From: UBA11051 sp964390495
GTDB taxonomy: Bacteria > Armatimonadota > Zipacnadia > Zipacnadales > UBA11051
Length of the DNA stretch: 64,000 nt
NCBI GenBank assembly: GCA_964390495.1
Contig: CAYMIN010000016.1
Coordinates: 1 to 64,000 of the forward strand
Direction: 5' to 3'
The position numbers and the translations under genes were made by a program. Shown here one piece after another: positions 35,101-43,926 of the stretch (positions are counted from its first letter, which is position 1; every line of letters begins with the position of its first letter). Below the pieces are notes generated by a model. It saw only the letters and a list, made by a program, of their open reading frames with translations. It was not told where the DNA came from and did not search any database.

Positions 35101-37573
35101 CAATCGGTCCCCAGCCGCCGATATCGCCGTAGGGCACCTGGTAGCCGAGATTGTTCATCGTGAGGATGGCGTAGTCGGCATTGAACCGCACCTTGCCGCT
35201 CTCGAAATAGCTCAGATCGGGGCGCGCCAGGCAGTAGCGAATCACGTGGTGCAGCGTGTGCCATTGGTAGGAGTTGCAGTCACAGTGCGCCTTGGTCGCA
35301 TTCAACTGAAATTGAAAGGTCCCGTCCGCGACCTTGATCCACTCCTCGCCTTCAAAGGCATGGTAGTAGCGGTCGAAGTACTGGCCGGCGTAGAGGCAGC
35401 CCAGGGCCGGGAAGGTCTGGTGGTTGAAGCGCACCCGCCGGCTGCTGGCTGGGGCGGTCTTGCGCGGCCCGACCTCACTGACCCAGCGAAACAGTATCTT
35501 GGCAACCTCCAGGCGGTCCTCGTCACTGATCGCCGGACATTCCTCCACCGCATCCCAGGCCGGGATCACGCCGTAGATGTGGAAATCGGAATCCATCCCC
35601 CAGGGGCCGCCGTAGGTCTGCGGATCGCTGAGGTAGTTCTCATAGGTGCGCTTGATCATCCACACGAACATCCGCGCATAGGCTTCCTGGCGGGTGACTG
35701 CATAGGTCCGGCCGATGTTCTGAGCAAATGAGAACAGCCCGCGCGTGCCGGCGGTGCGCAGATGGTTTTCGCAGCGGTCTTTCTGCGCCTGCTCCCATTT
35801 CTCATCCGGTGGACTGCTGAAGGTCTTGCCATATGCCTCAAGCGCTGCACCGGTAAGCTTGACCTCCAACATTCGCGGCAGAATCAAGTCGGCACCTTCG
35901 ACGACATAGGCCTTGAACGCCTCCACACCTAACCTGGCGCCCTCGGCATCGGAAGCCCCGATACATATCAGGTTCTTACCGGTGCCCCAGGGATCATGGA
36001 CGCTGCGTAGCTCGAAGCCCCCATCACCGGGGAAGATGCTATCGGCGAATACCAGACTGTGCGAATACGGATACAGCAGTCGGCGGTTGTTGACGATAGT
36101 GCCCAGCACGATGACATTAGTCATGGCGAGGTCGTTGTCGGAGACCTCATCGGCGCGCTTGACGGGCAGTTGCGCGCCGGTCGCTGCCTTTATCGCTGCC
36201 GCCAATTCAGCCGCCAGGCTCTGCCAGCTCTCCTCCTCCGGCCTCACAATGATGGCCCGGGCCTCTCCGCCGACCACCAGCGGCGTATCCGGATACAGGC
36301 GCTTCGGCTCGGTAACGTCCATGAATGATTTTGTCTCATTAGTGACGGCCTGCACATTATCTAGGTACATATCAAAGCCGACGCCGGCATCACGGGTACC
36401 GGCATAGAACCGCAGCTTGACTACCGCCGAAATGTCGTCAGATTTGACTTCCTTCGGCTCCCAGGTCAGGCCCGCTTGGGAGACGCCCGGAATTAGCTCA
36501 AAGGTGGTCTGCTCGACCTGCAGCAGGCCTCCCCAGCTCGCCCAGCTCAGCACGCATGCGCCCGCCGCGTCATAGCCCCGCACATAGAGCGCCTGGCTGT
36601 GCTGCGGGTCCGAGGTCCAGGCGTCGAAGACCAGCGCCCGCCGGTTCAGGTCCACCGCCTCAATGGCGATGTCAAAGCTCACGTAGGTATTGCCGGTGGC
36701 GTCCTGCGGCGAAACACTGGATACATGCAGGCTGCCTTGGCCCTCGCTGAGGTAGGCCGGCTCGCGGTTGATCTCCAGCTTGGTCTCCTCGCGGTCCTTG
36801 CCCCAGTCCAGCACAACGCCTGCCAGGTCCTCGGCCATATACACTTTCTGCGGCGGCTTGGCTGCCGGCGTGCCTGCCGCCTGCTCCGAGGCGAGCTCCT
36901 GGCTGGTGGTTGCTCGGGGACTAATCTGCTTGAATCTGCCCGGCTCAGCGGTCGCCTGGGCCGTCGCAGCCGGCTGATAGCTTCCATCCGCTCCAACCGC
37001 CCGCAGATTGTCAATATAGATGTCGAACGGCACCCCCTTGCCATGAGTGCCGGTGTAGAACTGCAGCTTGACCACCGCCGAGACGTCCGTCCCGGTCAGG
37101 TAATTCTGCTCCCATCTCAACCCGCTGCCGGACTCGCCGGGCGTAAGCCGGAAGCTGGTTTTCTCCCTGCCCATCGGCGCCTCCCAGCTATACCAGCTCA
37201 GCACGCAGTCGCCGCCGGCATCATATCCCCGCACGTACAGCGCCTTGGTTTGCTCGGGTAGCGAGGTCCACGCATCGAAGGCCAAGGCTCTGGCGGTCAT
37301 ATCCACCGGTTCGAGAGTTACGGTCGCGCTGACGTAGGTATTGCCTGTGGCCTCGGCCGGCGATTCGGAGTAGAGATGCAGGCTGCCCCGGCCTTCGCTG
37401 AGGTAGGCCGCCTCAGTGTTGATCGTCATCGTGTCCTGGCGCACTGGCTTGCTGGTTACCACGAATCCGGTCAAGTCATCGCAGCTATGCAGCATCACCG
37501 CCTGCTGTTCGGCCTGAGCGGTGACAGTGCCGGCAATTACTAGCGCCGCGATGGCACAGAGTTGTCTCATCAT
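32129..37573 (-). CDS. giant secreted multidomain heparinase-like lyase with tandem binding modules and FG-GAP propeller
   Basis: About 1814 residues from the ATG at 37573, preceded by GAGGTGGGT and heading a good signal peptide (MMRQLCAIAALVIAGTVTAQA); the frame is open further upstream but without a signal. Domains: two tandem beta-sandwich modules (about 26-190 and 244-408), near copies sharing AFDAWTS, ALYVRGYDA and DISAVVKLRFY; a GH20/GH67-N-terminal-like domain (about 424-558); an alpha toroid (590-860); a heparinase II/III region with GHGHMDANAVLQW near 928; a discoidin-like sandwich (about 1357-1440); and an FG-GAP/PQQ-like propeller (about 1468-1810) with DLDGDGRDE, DFNGDGKP, DLTGDGRQE, DIDGDGRPE and DVNGDGADE calcium loops. 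Probably binds and cleaves a large acidic glycan outside the cytoplasm. Confidence 0.82.
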   Translation of the reverse strand: MMRQLCAIAALVIAGTVTAQAEQQAVMLHSCDDLTGFVVTSKPVRQDTMTINTEAAYLSEGRGSLHLYSESPAEATGNTYVSATVTLEPVDMTARALAFDAWTSLPEQTKALYVRGYDAGGDCVLSWYSWEAPMGREKTSFRLTPGESGSGLRWEQNYLTGTDVSAVVKLQFYTGTHGKGVPFDIYIDNLRAVGADGSYQPAATAQATAEPGRFKQISPRATTSQELASEQAAGTPAAKPPQKVYMAEDLAGVVLDWGKDREETKLEINREPAYLSEGQGSLHVSSVSPQDATGNTYVSFDIAIEAVDLNRRALVFDAWTSDPQHSQALYVRGYDAAGACVLSWASWGGLLQVEQTTFELIPGVSQAGLTWEPKEVKSDDISAVVKLRFYAGTRDAGVGFDMYLDNVQAVTNETKSFMDVTEPKRLYPDTPLVVGGEARAIIVRPEEESWQSLAAELAAAIKAATGAQLPVKRADEVSDNDLAMTNVIVLGTIVNNRRLLYPYSHSLVFADSIFPGDGGFELRSVHDPWGTGKNLICIGASDAEGARLGVEAFKAYVVEGADLILPRMLEVKLTGAALEAYGKTFSSPPDEKWEQAQKDRCENHLRTAGTRGLFSFAQNIGRTYAVTRQEAYARMFVWMIKRTYENYLSDPQTYGGPWGMDSDFHIYGVIPAWDAVEECPAISDEDRLEVAKILFRWVSEVGPRKTAPASSRRVRFNHQTFPALGCLYAGQYFDRYYHAFEGEEWIKVADGTFQFQLNATKAHCDCNSYQWHTLHHVIRYCLARPDLSYFESGKVRFNADYAILTMNNLGYQVPYGDIGGWGPIGGEMHMLRAAEWFYRDGRYQWALDKKAQVRKAAGFSDFCATTTAPQEPADLIGTKVWPLDGLWFDTFVGEEQVDQQRAFDKVVFRSGFAPEDQYLLLDGLARGGHGHMDANAVLQWTEQGRIWLADVDYIKSLPKYHNGVLILREGQSAKIPGFCELENLADLPSMGASRTVLRNYAGVDWHRSVIWLKNRLFIAVDRMVAQEPGDYSFRAVWQTIGKVRLEGSVMSIEQQGRHATIAMTPDMHCLVNDDAATGSNWGGYPYAEEPVVKVFQGLVNAKLQAGQQVNLFTVLHASGEQPAAVKVVRLGENMAAISGAGDPIIVAVADAAGKVVLPGAVQAEADLIVLTPQKFYGAGVRKIEFLEQTQTFAGGADMEADIAKGSALFKTPTVTAAGAEQTSERVGFKQTARASDVASLMQLVISSLPASAGAATATVQAPELTELWSYAERPEGYLLTNNAGVPERVPTVLETTCEPPPLPANVFSGTAGANNLNNITNGGDTDTGDAVMWDADQEVTISLRLDNPYDLDSLLVKAWYATSSSKNKLFQIGRLRLLASTDGFAEDIRTLIDFRDEEEHGNWGFPGHQPEVYEFEKLGAKARDVRLILTPRPGTGIYLAEVELWGDGPGLAEARAKVRENAPAAYQFTSIACADLDGDGRDETIAGSTNGKVCCLDAGGRLLWRFDCSSRVNSVCVVDFNGDGKPTVIAGTSAAQVVALDATGAQIWAYDVPFYKRQGKVATVFPADIGGEGKQVVIAGADNWRYHAIDATGKKLWHQESVHRSTAGCAVDLTGDGRQEVVCGTEYYWWPVAKAEDGSKLWGYSTRGGPGLNAVAAGDIDGDGRPEVIFGGADTQLQVVSAEGKPLWQFNTGDEVTGVLCADVNGDGADEIIASSLSFNVYCVDGAGKLLWRTDLGNQVRTIAVVAAPERLMIAAGCDDRAVYLLDAAAGTVAGRFATGGKLVTLTSGKLLDGGGPQVLASSRDGSIRALRLP

Positions 37574-37929
37574 ACCCACCTCGCTGCTACAGGTTGGTCC
37601 GCCTTCCATTTCTACACAAATGCACACAGACAATTTTGCCGCGCCCCGCCGCTTTTCCTTCAAGGCAGTGGCGGAAACTGTGGCAGCGAAGCTTTCAAGG
37701 CTGGGCCAGCCGTTGGCATTGGCTGTTTGGCAGACGGGACAGCGGCAACGGCAAGAGCGCCTAACCCCCTAGCCCCCTTCCCTGGTAGGGAAGGGGGAAT
37801 CAAAGGGGAAAGGTCGGCCAAACAAGGCTGAGCTACGCGACAAGGGAGATTGAACAGGACGCGGCTTCCTCACTCCTGGTGCAGGTGCCGGGCGGCGAGT
37901 AGGGAATGACTCATTCCAGGAGGTAAGCA
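37574..37929. other. 356-bp divergent intergenic region
   Basis: Between the giant lyase (minus) and PHP-like gene (plus). It holds the C-rich hairpin repeat at 37760-37806, a GGCTGAGCTACGCGA module (about 37826-37840) related to those at 16831 and 21778, and the AGGAGGT ribosome-binding site of the next gene. Promoters for both directions should be here but none is clear. Confidence 0.55.
37760..37806 (-). repeat. C-rich hairpin repeat, copy C (inverted)
   Basis: Stem CCCCCTTCCCT (37773-37783) and AGGGAAGGGGG (37787-37797), loop GGT. Its outer flanks CTAGCCCC and GGGGAATCAAAG match the copy at 43842-43885 in reverse orientation. Confidence 0.7.
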
Positions 37930-39900
37930 ATGGCACGAATTACGGTACTGGCGGACATGGCCGGCAGGCACACCCCTCATGATGTCTATCACCTGTGGGT
38001 GGAGGTGCGAGAGGCTGGAATCCTGGTCGGCTGGGACCGCTACGATAGCGCGCAGCTCACCTTCAGCATCGGCAGCGACGGCATGGTGCATGCCGTAGGG
38101 CGGCCCTGGGCGCTGCAGAAGCAGGGCGCGGCCTACTCCGTCGCCTGGCACGGTGACAACTGGCTAGCTGCCGAACACCGGCTACGTGATGCGGCTAAGG
38201 ATAAGTACGCACCGCCGGACCTGTCACCGGGCAATGCCGCTGAGCCATACTTCGACATTGTCTGCATGCTCAATGGTGATGAGCACGAGTTCTGTGGCGA
38301 CGAGGTCTCGCTGCTGTTTCCAGCGGTGTGCTTCGATACCGATGATAGCGCCTGGCTGGCGTGGGTGCGCTGCGGCGATGTCGAGAACGCCGACGGGGTG
38401 ATTGACCAGTTCAACGAAGTCGAGTGCGCCCGCCTGGAGAATGGCGAGTGGGTCCGCGAGGTCGTGGCCGATTTACGCTACGGTTTGCAGCCCAAGGCGG
38501 GAGTCTGGGGCTATCCGGGCCGCCGGCGACGCCCCTATATCGTGCCGGATGATCGCGGTGGCGTGTGGCTGCTGTGGGAGCGTAAGGAGCCGCACGATGG
38601 CTCCACCACCAAGGTCAGTGGCATTCTCTGTGGCCGCAGGTTCGCCGACGGGCGCTGGCAGGACCCGGTCCGCCTCGTCGAGGAGCCTTACATGGATTAC
38701 TTCCCGGCGCTGCGGGGGGTAGTAGATGGTGCCATCATCGTCGCGGCTCAGAAGGGGGTGCCCGATACCGAGCCCGGACGCGGCGAGGTTGTCGTGCTCT
38801 CAGTCGAGGTCGAGGGCGCGCCGTCGCTAGAGCCGGACAGTGGCTTTGAGCAATGGCGGCAGATCAACCTCGCCGAGCGGAAGTTCTTTCTGCCCGCCGA
38901 CCGCACAATGGCAAACGACGGCGACACCTATCAACTCATCTTCGGCGACCCGCATAGCCATACCGCGCTCTCTACCGATGCCGAGGGCGACCTGCTCGAG
39001 ATGCTGTCATACGCCCGCGACAAGGCCAAGCTCGACTTCGTCGCCTTCACTGACAATGATTACATATATGGCACCCGCCTGACCGACGAGGCCTGGCGCT
39101 ATACTATGGCGCTGAGCCAGCTTTGGTCCACCGACGGCCGCTTCATCGCCGTGCCCGCCTATGAGTGGACGCTGGCAGAGGACGGGCCGGTCCGACCCCA
39201 GCACCGCTCGATACTCTTCGAGACCTACGACCAGAGCATCCTGCGCTGGTACGACCACGAGCAGCCGATGCAGGCGCTGGTCTCCTGGATTCAGACCACC
39301 AACGGCATCATGAACACCCAGCACGCCCAGTTCCGCCTCACCGACAGCGACCGCGAGGCCAACCTGGAGGTCTGCTGCGGCTGGGGCGACTATATCAACA
39401 AGTCCGACTGCTTCCACGAGCATCTCAACGACGGCTTCATAGTTGGCTTCGTCGGCACCTCCGACGGCCATCGCCGCACCCCCGGTCTCGGCGGCGGGGT
39501 GACCGGCCTGTGGGTCAAGCAGTTCACGCTGCCCGGCATCATCGAGGCCTTCCGTGAGCGTCGCTGCTATGCCACCGCCGGTGCCCGCATCGGCCTGAAG
39601 TTCTGGGTAAACGAGGCCTTCATGGGGGAGAGGCTTGTCGGCGATGGCCCCTACACGGCGCGGATAGCCGTCCAAGCACCGCGCGAAGTCGCAAGCGTGG
39701 AGGTCTTCGCCGATGGGGCGGTCGTAGCCACGCTCAGCGATCTGCCCGCCAGCTTCGACGAAGAGCTGCCCGACCTGCCCCCGGCTTCGTGGTATTACGC
39801 CAAGGTGACCATGCCCGGCGGCTTCCCGGAGTACCCATCCAACATCGCCCCCGCCGCAGGGCCGTGGGCGTGGAGCTCGCCTGTGTTCGTGACCGGTTGA
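37930..39900 (+). CDS. PHP-like metal-dependent hydrolase with Trp-rich N-terminal domain, paralogue 1
   Basis: 656 residues, no signal. The N-terminal 320 residues carry repeated Trp-rich strands (AWLAWVRCGD, VWLLWERKEPHDG) suggesting a propeller. The C-terminal half is PHP-like: GDPHSHTALSTDAEG near 340, VAFTDNDYIYGTR, IAVPAYEW, a later NTQHAQF and GTSDGHRRTPG near 510. These His and Asp residues would hold two or three metals, as in the PHP and DUF3604-type families. Phosphoester or other ester hydrolysis is the family expectation. AGGAGGT 6 bp before ATG. Heads an operon; divergent from the giant lyase. Paralogue at 52249. Confidence 0.8.
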   Translation: MARITVLADMAGRHTPHDVYHLWVEVREAGILVGWDRYDSAQLTFSIGSDGMVHAVGRPWALQKQGAAYSVAWHGDNWLAAEHRLRDAAKDKYAPPDLSPGNAAEPYFDIVCMLNGDEHEFCGDEVSLLFPAVCFDTDDSAWLAWVRCGDVENADGVIDQFNEVECARLENGEWVREVVADLRYGLQPKAGVWGYPGRRRRPYIVPDDRGGVWLLWERKEPHDGSTTKVSGILCGRRFADGRWQDPVRLVEEPYMDYFPALRGVVDGAIIVAAQKGVPDTEPGRGEVVVLSVEVEGAPSLEPDSGFEQWRQINLAERKFFLPADRTMANDGDTYQLIFGDPHSHTALSTDAEGDLLEMLSYARDKAKLDFVAFTDNDYIYGTRLTDEAWRYTMALSQLWSTDGRFIAVPAYEWTLAEDGPVRPQHRSILFETYDQSILRWYDHEQPMQALVSWIQTTNGIMNTQHAQFRLTDSDREANLEVCCGWGDYINKSDCFHEHLNDGFIVGFVGTSDGHRRTPGLGGGVTGLWVKQFTLPGIIEAFRERRCYATAGARIGLKFWVNEAFMGERLVGDGPYTARIAVQAPREVASVEVFADGAVVATLSDLPASFDEELPDLPPASWYYAKVTMPGGFPEYPSNIAPAAGPWAWSSPVFVTG

Positions 39901-39917
39901 GCCAAGGAGTGAGTGGG

Positions 39918-41393
39918 ATGGCCGTTTTCGACAAACACCGGACGCGCCGCCTCATCTACAACGACGACGGCGACCAGCAGTACCCCTTCGAAGGCTATGA
40001 TTACCATGTAACCGATGCACAGTCCTTCATTGACATTCGCACTGCGCCGGCCTTCGACAGCCATGTTGATACCTATGCCTGGTGCGTGGGAAATGGTTGC
40101 GACCCGCCGTGGAGTGAAAGCTACAAGTACAAGGTATGGCCGGATCTGGGCTCGGCGCAGCGGGCCAATGACATCATCGTCGCGGCCTGTCACGAGCATG
40201 GCCTCGAGGTGTGGGGTTCGTTGCGCATGAATGACATCCACGATTCCTTCATGGCGGACAGCTACGAGGAGACCAATGATCCGCTCAAGGCCCAGCACCC
40301 CGAATATCTGATCGCGCCGGAAGAGGTCCGGAGTCTACCCAAGGAGCTGACAGAACGCTTCTTGTGGAGCGCCTTCGATTTCTCACGGCCCGAAGTGCGC
40401 GCGCATCGGCTTGAGTTCATTCAGCGCAACGCCTCCGCCCACGATTTCGACGGCTACGAGCTGGATTTCACCCGCTTCGTCTGGAACTTCGCGCTGGGTA
40501 CCGAGCGCCGCCATACCGATGACATGACCGAGCTAATCGGGCAGGTCCGCCGCGCCCTCGATGAGATCGGCCGCTCCCGGGGCCGTCCCTATACTCTGGC
40601 GGTGCACGTGTTCGATTCGCCCCGCGTTTCTCTGGAGTTGGGGCTTGATGTCGGACAGTGGCTGGAAGACGAGCTGATTGACGTGCTGGTAGTCGGCCTG
40701 GGGTATCTGCCGTATAGCTTGCGCCTCGACGAATGGCTGGCGCTGGGCAAGCGGTACGGGGTGCCGGTGTACCCCTCAACCAACACCAACATGTACTCGC
40801 ACTGGTGGAAGAAGCGCACCCACCGGCCGGAAACATGGCTGGAGGCGGTTCGGGCGGGCGCGGCCTATCACTGGCAGGAAGGCGCCGATGGCATCTACCT
40901 GTTTAATCTCTTCTGCATGGAGGACCAAAACGTCGGTCCGCTGCCGCGCGAGGTCACCTACGCGCCGCTGAATGAAGTGGGCGACCCGGCGGTGCTGGCG
41001 GGCAAGGCCAAGCTCTACAGCATCCAGCCGAGCTTCGACGGCGGCTTCTGTCATCACGGCTCCGAGATGACGCACCTGCCGGCGCCCCTGGACAAGCTGG
41101 AGCGCAAGCTGCCGCTGATGATGGGGCCGGACGCCGATGACCCCAACGCCACCTTTACGATATCCGTCTGGACCCAGGGCGGCGACCCGGAGCGGGTATG
41201 GCTGCGGCTGAATCATACGCTGCTGGCGGCACCGGAGAAAGCAGGGGAGTTCTACACAGTAAACGTGCCGCCGGGGATCATGCACGCCGGCCTCAACGAG
41301 CTAGCCATCTGGTGCAACGAAGAGCTGATTCAGACGGCCAACCCGCTGATAGTCAATCAGGTCTTCGCGCGGGCAAGCTACGGCCAGGAGTAG
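39918..41393 (+). CDS. TIM-barrel glycosidase-like protein (family-10-like)
   Basis: 491 residues, no signal. N-terminal RRLIYNDDGDQQYPF, HEHGLEVWGSLRMNDIHDSF, then HDFDGYELDFTRFVW near residue 177, where the Glu and Asp on a barrel strand could be catalytic, and YTLAVHVFDSPRVSLELGLD. The C-terminal 110 residues are a beta domain. Resembles bacterial family-10-like proteins of unknown substrate; I cannot place it in a numbered family. The ATG at 39918 has AAGGAG 8 bp before it; the open frame further upstream overlaps the preceding gene. 17 bp after the PHP-like gene. Confidence 0.75.
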   Translation: MAVFDKHRTRRLIYNDDGDQQYPFEGYDYHVTDAQSFIDIRTAPAFDSHVDTYAWCVGNGCDPPWSESYKYKVWPDLGSAQRANDIIVAACHEHGLEVWGSLRMNDIHDSFMADSYEETNDPLKAQHPEYLIAPEEVRSLPKELTERFLWSAFDFSRPEVRAHRLEFIQRNASAHDFDGYELDFTRFVWNFALGTERRHTDDMTELIGQVRRALDEIGRSRGRPYTLAVHVFDSPRVSLELGLDVGQWLEDELIDVLVVGLGYLPYSLRLDEWLALGKRYGVPVYPSTNTNMYSHWWKKRTHRPETWLEAVRAGAAYHWQEGADGIYLFNLFCMEDQNVGPLPREVTYAPLNEVGDPAVLAGKAKLYSIQPSFDGGFCHHGSEMTHLPAPLDKLERKLPLMMGPDADDPNATFTISVWTQGGDPERVWLRLNHTLLAAPEKAGEFYTVNVPPGIMHAGLNELAIWCNEELIQTANPLIVNQVFARASYGQE

Positions 41394-41407
41394 GTGAATA
41401 GTCACTA

Positions 41408-42451
41408 ATGACCGCCCGAGAGCGCGTTCTGACGGCCATCGAGTTCACCGGACCCGACCGCTGCCCGATTCATCACTACATTTTCCCGGGCGCGATCTGG
41501 CGCCACGGCCAGAAGTTGCTGGACCTCTGCGACCAGTACCCCGACGACTTCGGCAATGCCTCCGTCAAAGCCAATACCCGTCCCCGTCAGCAGGACGACA
41601 GCATGGATGACGTGGTGGAATGGACCGACAACTGGGGCACGGTTTGGCGGCGACTGCGCGGCTATACCTCCGGCGAGGTGCTGAGGCCGGCGATTCCCGA
41701 TTGGGAGGCCTGGCAGAGCTACGAGTTCCCGTCCCATCCCGATGACAAGTATTACCAGGACTTCGCCGAGCAGGTCAAGCAGCGCCACCCCGAGGAGTTC
41801 GTCTATGCCAGCGCCGGCGGCTTTTTTCAGCTTATGCAGCACATGCGCGGCCCGGCCAATTACTTCATGGACCTCGCCGAGGACAACGCTGGCGTGCACG
41901 AGCTGGCGGACCGGATGGTGGAATACAACCTCTATTCCATCGAGCGCTACGTGCAAGCGGGCGTGGACTGCATTACCTTCGGCGACGACTGGGGCGCTCA
42001 ACACGATCTGCTGATTCATCCGGAGATGTGGCGGCGGTTCTTCAAGCCCCGCTATGCCAGGATGTTCGAGGTCGCTCGCGATGCCGGCGTGCATGTCTGG
42101 TTTCATGTTGACGGCTGGATCCTGGAAATCATCGAGGACCTCATCGAAATCGGCGTGACGGTCCTCAACCCGCAGCACCCCTGTATGGGCACCGAGCGCG
42201 TGGGGGAGATCTGCGGCGGCCGCGTCTGCATCCGTACCGACATTGATCGCCAGTGGGTCATTCCCTACGGTACGCCGGGGGATGTCGTCGAGGCCGTCAA
42301 GGAGGCCATCGCCGTCTTCGGCAGCTACAACGGCGGTGTCATCTTGCATGGCGAAGTCGGCCAGGACGTGCCCTTTGAGAACATCGAGGCCCTGTACTCG
42401 GCATTCTATGAGTACGGTCAATACCCGCTGGCTTGGCTCAACGGACAATAG
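41408..42451 (+). CDS. URO-D family protein, second copy in the window
   Basis: 347 residues. TARERVLTAIEFTGPDRCPI opening and the URO-D barrel with GVDCITFGDDWGAQHDLLIHPEMWRRFFKPRY, HVWFHVDGWI and GTPGDVVEAVKEAI. It is distant from the copy at 9301 and, unlike that one, lies in a carbohydrate operon without corrinoid genes. The LNPQHPCMG stretch keeps a His and Cys near a possible metal site. Weak AGGTGA upstream that overlaps the previous stop codon, so translation may be coupled. Methyltransferase or decarboxylase; substrate unknown. Confidence 0.85.
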   Translation: MTARERVLTAIEFTGPDRCPIHHYIFPGAIWRHGQKLLDLCDQYPDDFGNASVKANTRPRQQDDSMDDVVEWTDNWGTVWRRLRGYTSGEVLRPAIPDWEAWQSYEFPSHPDDKYYQDFAEQVKQRHPEEFVYASAGGFFQLMQHMRGPANYFMDLAEDNAGVHELADRMVEYNLYSIERYVQAGVDCITFGDDWGAQHDLLIHPEMWRRFFKPRYARMFEVARDAGVHVWFHVDGWILEIIEDLIEIGVTVLNPQHPCMGTERVGEICGGRVCIRTDIDRQWVIPYGTPGDVVEAVKEAIAVFGSYNGGVILHGEVGQDVPFENIEALYSAFYEYGQYPLAWLNGQ

Positions 42452-42528
42452 CTGGTAGTGCTAGTCTGCTGAGGTCAACGGCGTACTGTTTGGTCTATTC
42501 TGCAGTCCCGGCGAAGGTGAGACTGACA

Positions 42529-43731
42529 ATGATCGAGGTGCGCGAGTATCAGCCCCAGGACGGGCCCGGCTATGTGGAGGTGCATAACACCGTCTGGAGC
42601 GGCGACAACGCCATAGACATAGAGACCTGGGAGCGCTGGAGCCGGCAGCCCATCACCGCCTCCATCGCTCTTGAGGATGGTAAGGTCGTCGGCGCTGTCC
42701 CCTTCCACTTCCGCGACTTCGTCCTCAGGCCGGGCCTGGTCATCCGCGCCGCCTTCGAGTATTCGGTGTGCGTCTTGGAGCGGCTGCGCAGCCAGGGCAT
42801 CGGCTCAAAGCTGATGGATGCCGCCAAGCAGTTCCTGCCCGCCCAGGCCGATGCCATGATGGTCTATCGCGGCGGCGAGCGCACTGCCGGCTACCGCTTC
42901 TACGCCCGCAACAGCCACCATGACATGGTGTTCTATCGCAACCTTATCTGGCCGACTCCCAGTGGGCAGATAGGCGATGGCGTGCGCTTCTGCGATACCG
43001 AGGAGTTCCTCAACAGAGAAGCCGAGGTGCTGGGCGTTTTCGCCGGCGCTTACGGCTGTTTCGGTGGCTATCCCCAGCGCGTGTCCGGCTATCACGCCCG
43101 CGCCTTCCAGTCCATGCAGTACGACGAGCTGAAGAGCGATTTCCATTTCGCGCTGGCCGAAGATGACGACGGCCTGGCCGGCTACGCTGTGTTGACCAGA
43201 TGGGTCAATGGCGGGGACCTGAAGGTGGCAGAGATGGCAACCCGGGGCGGCGACCAGCTCATCGCCCATGACCTGTTCATGGCCGCGGGGGCGCGAGCAG
43301 CCGATCTGGGCACGACTCTCAGCATCTCCGGCCCCGACGATGGCCTCTATTGCGCTGTGGCCCGCTCGCTTGGCTTCATAGGCCGCACCCGCGCCGCAGC
43401 CTCGATGTTCATCATGGCCCATCTACTCGACCCGCCCGACCTCGCCCAGAAGACCTTGCGCCGAATGCCCGAGCTGGCCCACACCCGCATCGAGGCGTTC
43501 ACGCCGGAGGCCGATTACCTGCTTCACGATCCGCCGGCACCGGCCAAGACCATCACTCTGGAGACCAAAGAAGAGCACCTGACGCGGCTATTGCTGTGCC
43601 GCCTGGACTTGCAAGCGGCGATTCGCGAGCACCGGGTCACGGCCTATGGCGCGGCCGATGGCGACATCAGCGCTCTGGCCGGGGCCTTCCCGTGCTGCCG
43701 CTGGGAGTACCATGCGCTTGACTATATCTAG
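42529..43731 (+). CDS. GNAT family N-acetyltransferase
   Basis: 400 residues. Acetyl-CoA loop RSQGIGSKLMDAA near residue 87 after EYSVCVLE (a beta4/motif A arrangement). The total length leaves room for a second, degenerate GNAT domain, as in Eis-like enzymes: residues 200-300 contain DDGLAGYAVLTRWVNGGDLKVAEMA. The ATG at 42529 has AAGGTGA about 9 bp upstream; the longer frame has no good site. Transfers an acyl group to an amine of unknown identity, perhaps an amino sugar given the operon. Confidence 0.85.
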   Translation: MIEVREYQPQDGPGYVEVHNTVWSGDNAIDIETWERWSRQPITASIALEDGKVVGAVPFHFRDFVLRPGLVIRAAFEYSVCVLERLRSQGIGSKLMDAAKQFLPAQADAMMVYRGGERTAGYRFYARNSHHDMVFYRNLIWPTPSGQIGDGVRFCDTEEFLNREAEVLGVFAGAYGCFGGYPQRVSGYHARAFQSMQYDELKSDFHFALAEDDDGLAGYAVLTRWVNGGDLKVAEMATRGGDQLIAHDLFMAAGARAADLGTTLSISGPDDGLYCAVARSLGFIGRTRAAASMFIMAHLLDPPDLAQKTLRRMPELAHTRIEAFTPEADYLLHDPPAPAKTITLETKEEHLTRLLLCRLDLQAAIREHRVTAYGAADGDISALAGAFPCCRWEYHALDYI

Positions 43732-43841
43732 GAGTGCTTGCGGGAATTGTGTATATCTCGTAATTGCTCGCCGTGCAAGTTGAGACTACGTTTGCCTCGC
43801 CGCCGAGCTGGATAGACATATGCTCTCCCCGGCCCTCGCCT

Positions 43842-43885
43842 CTTTGATTCCCCTCTCCCTGAGGGAGAGGGGCTAGGGGTGAGGG
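43842..43885 (+). repeat. C-rich hairpin repeat, copy B
   Basis: Perfect stem CCCCTCTCCC (43850-43859) and GGGAGAGGGG (43863-43872), loop TGA, with the flanks CTTTGATT and CTAGGGGTGAGGG. Fills much of the gap between the acetyltransferase and oxidoreductase genes. Confidence 0.72.
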
Positions 43886-43926
43886 AAATGTGTAGTCACT
43901 ATATCTAAATCAGGAGGCACCATTTT

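Noticed and set aside
34370..35731. 453-codon plus-strand frame inside the giant lyase gene
   Set aside because: Antisense shadow of a gene with clear domains; no ribosome-binding site and no recognisable motif.
37574..37663. Thirty-residue N-terminal extension of the giant lyase
   Set aside because: It would bury the signal peptide; the ATG pair at 37573/37570 has GAGG upstream.
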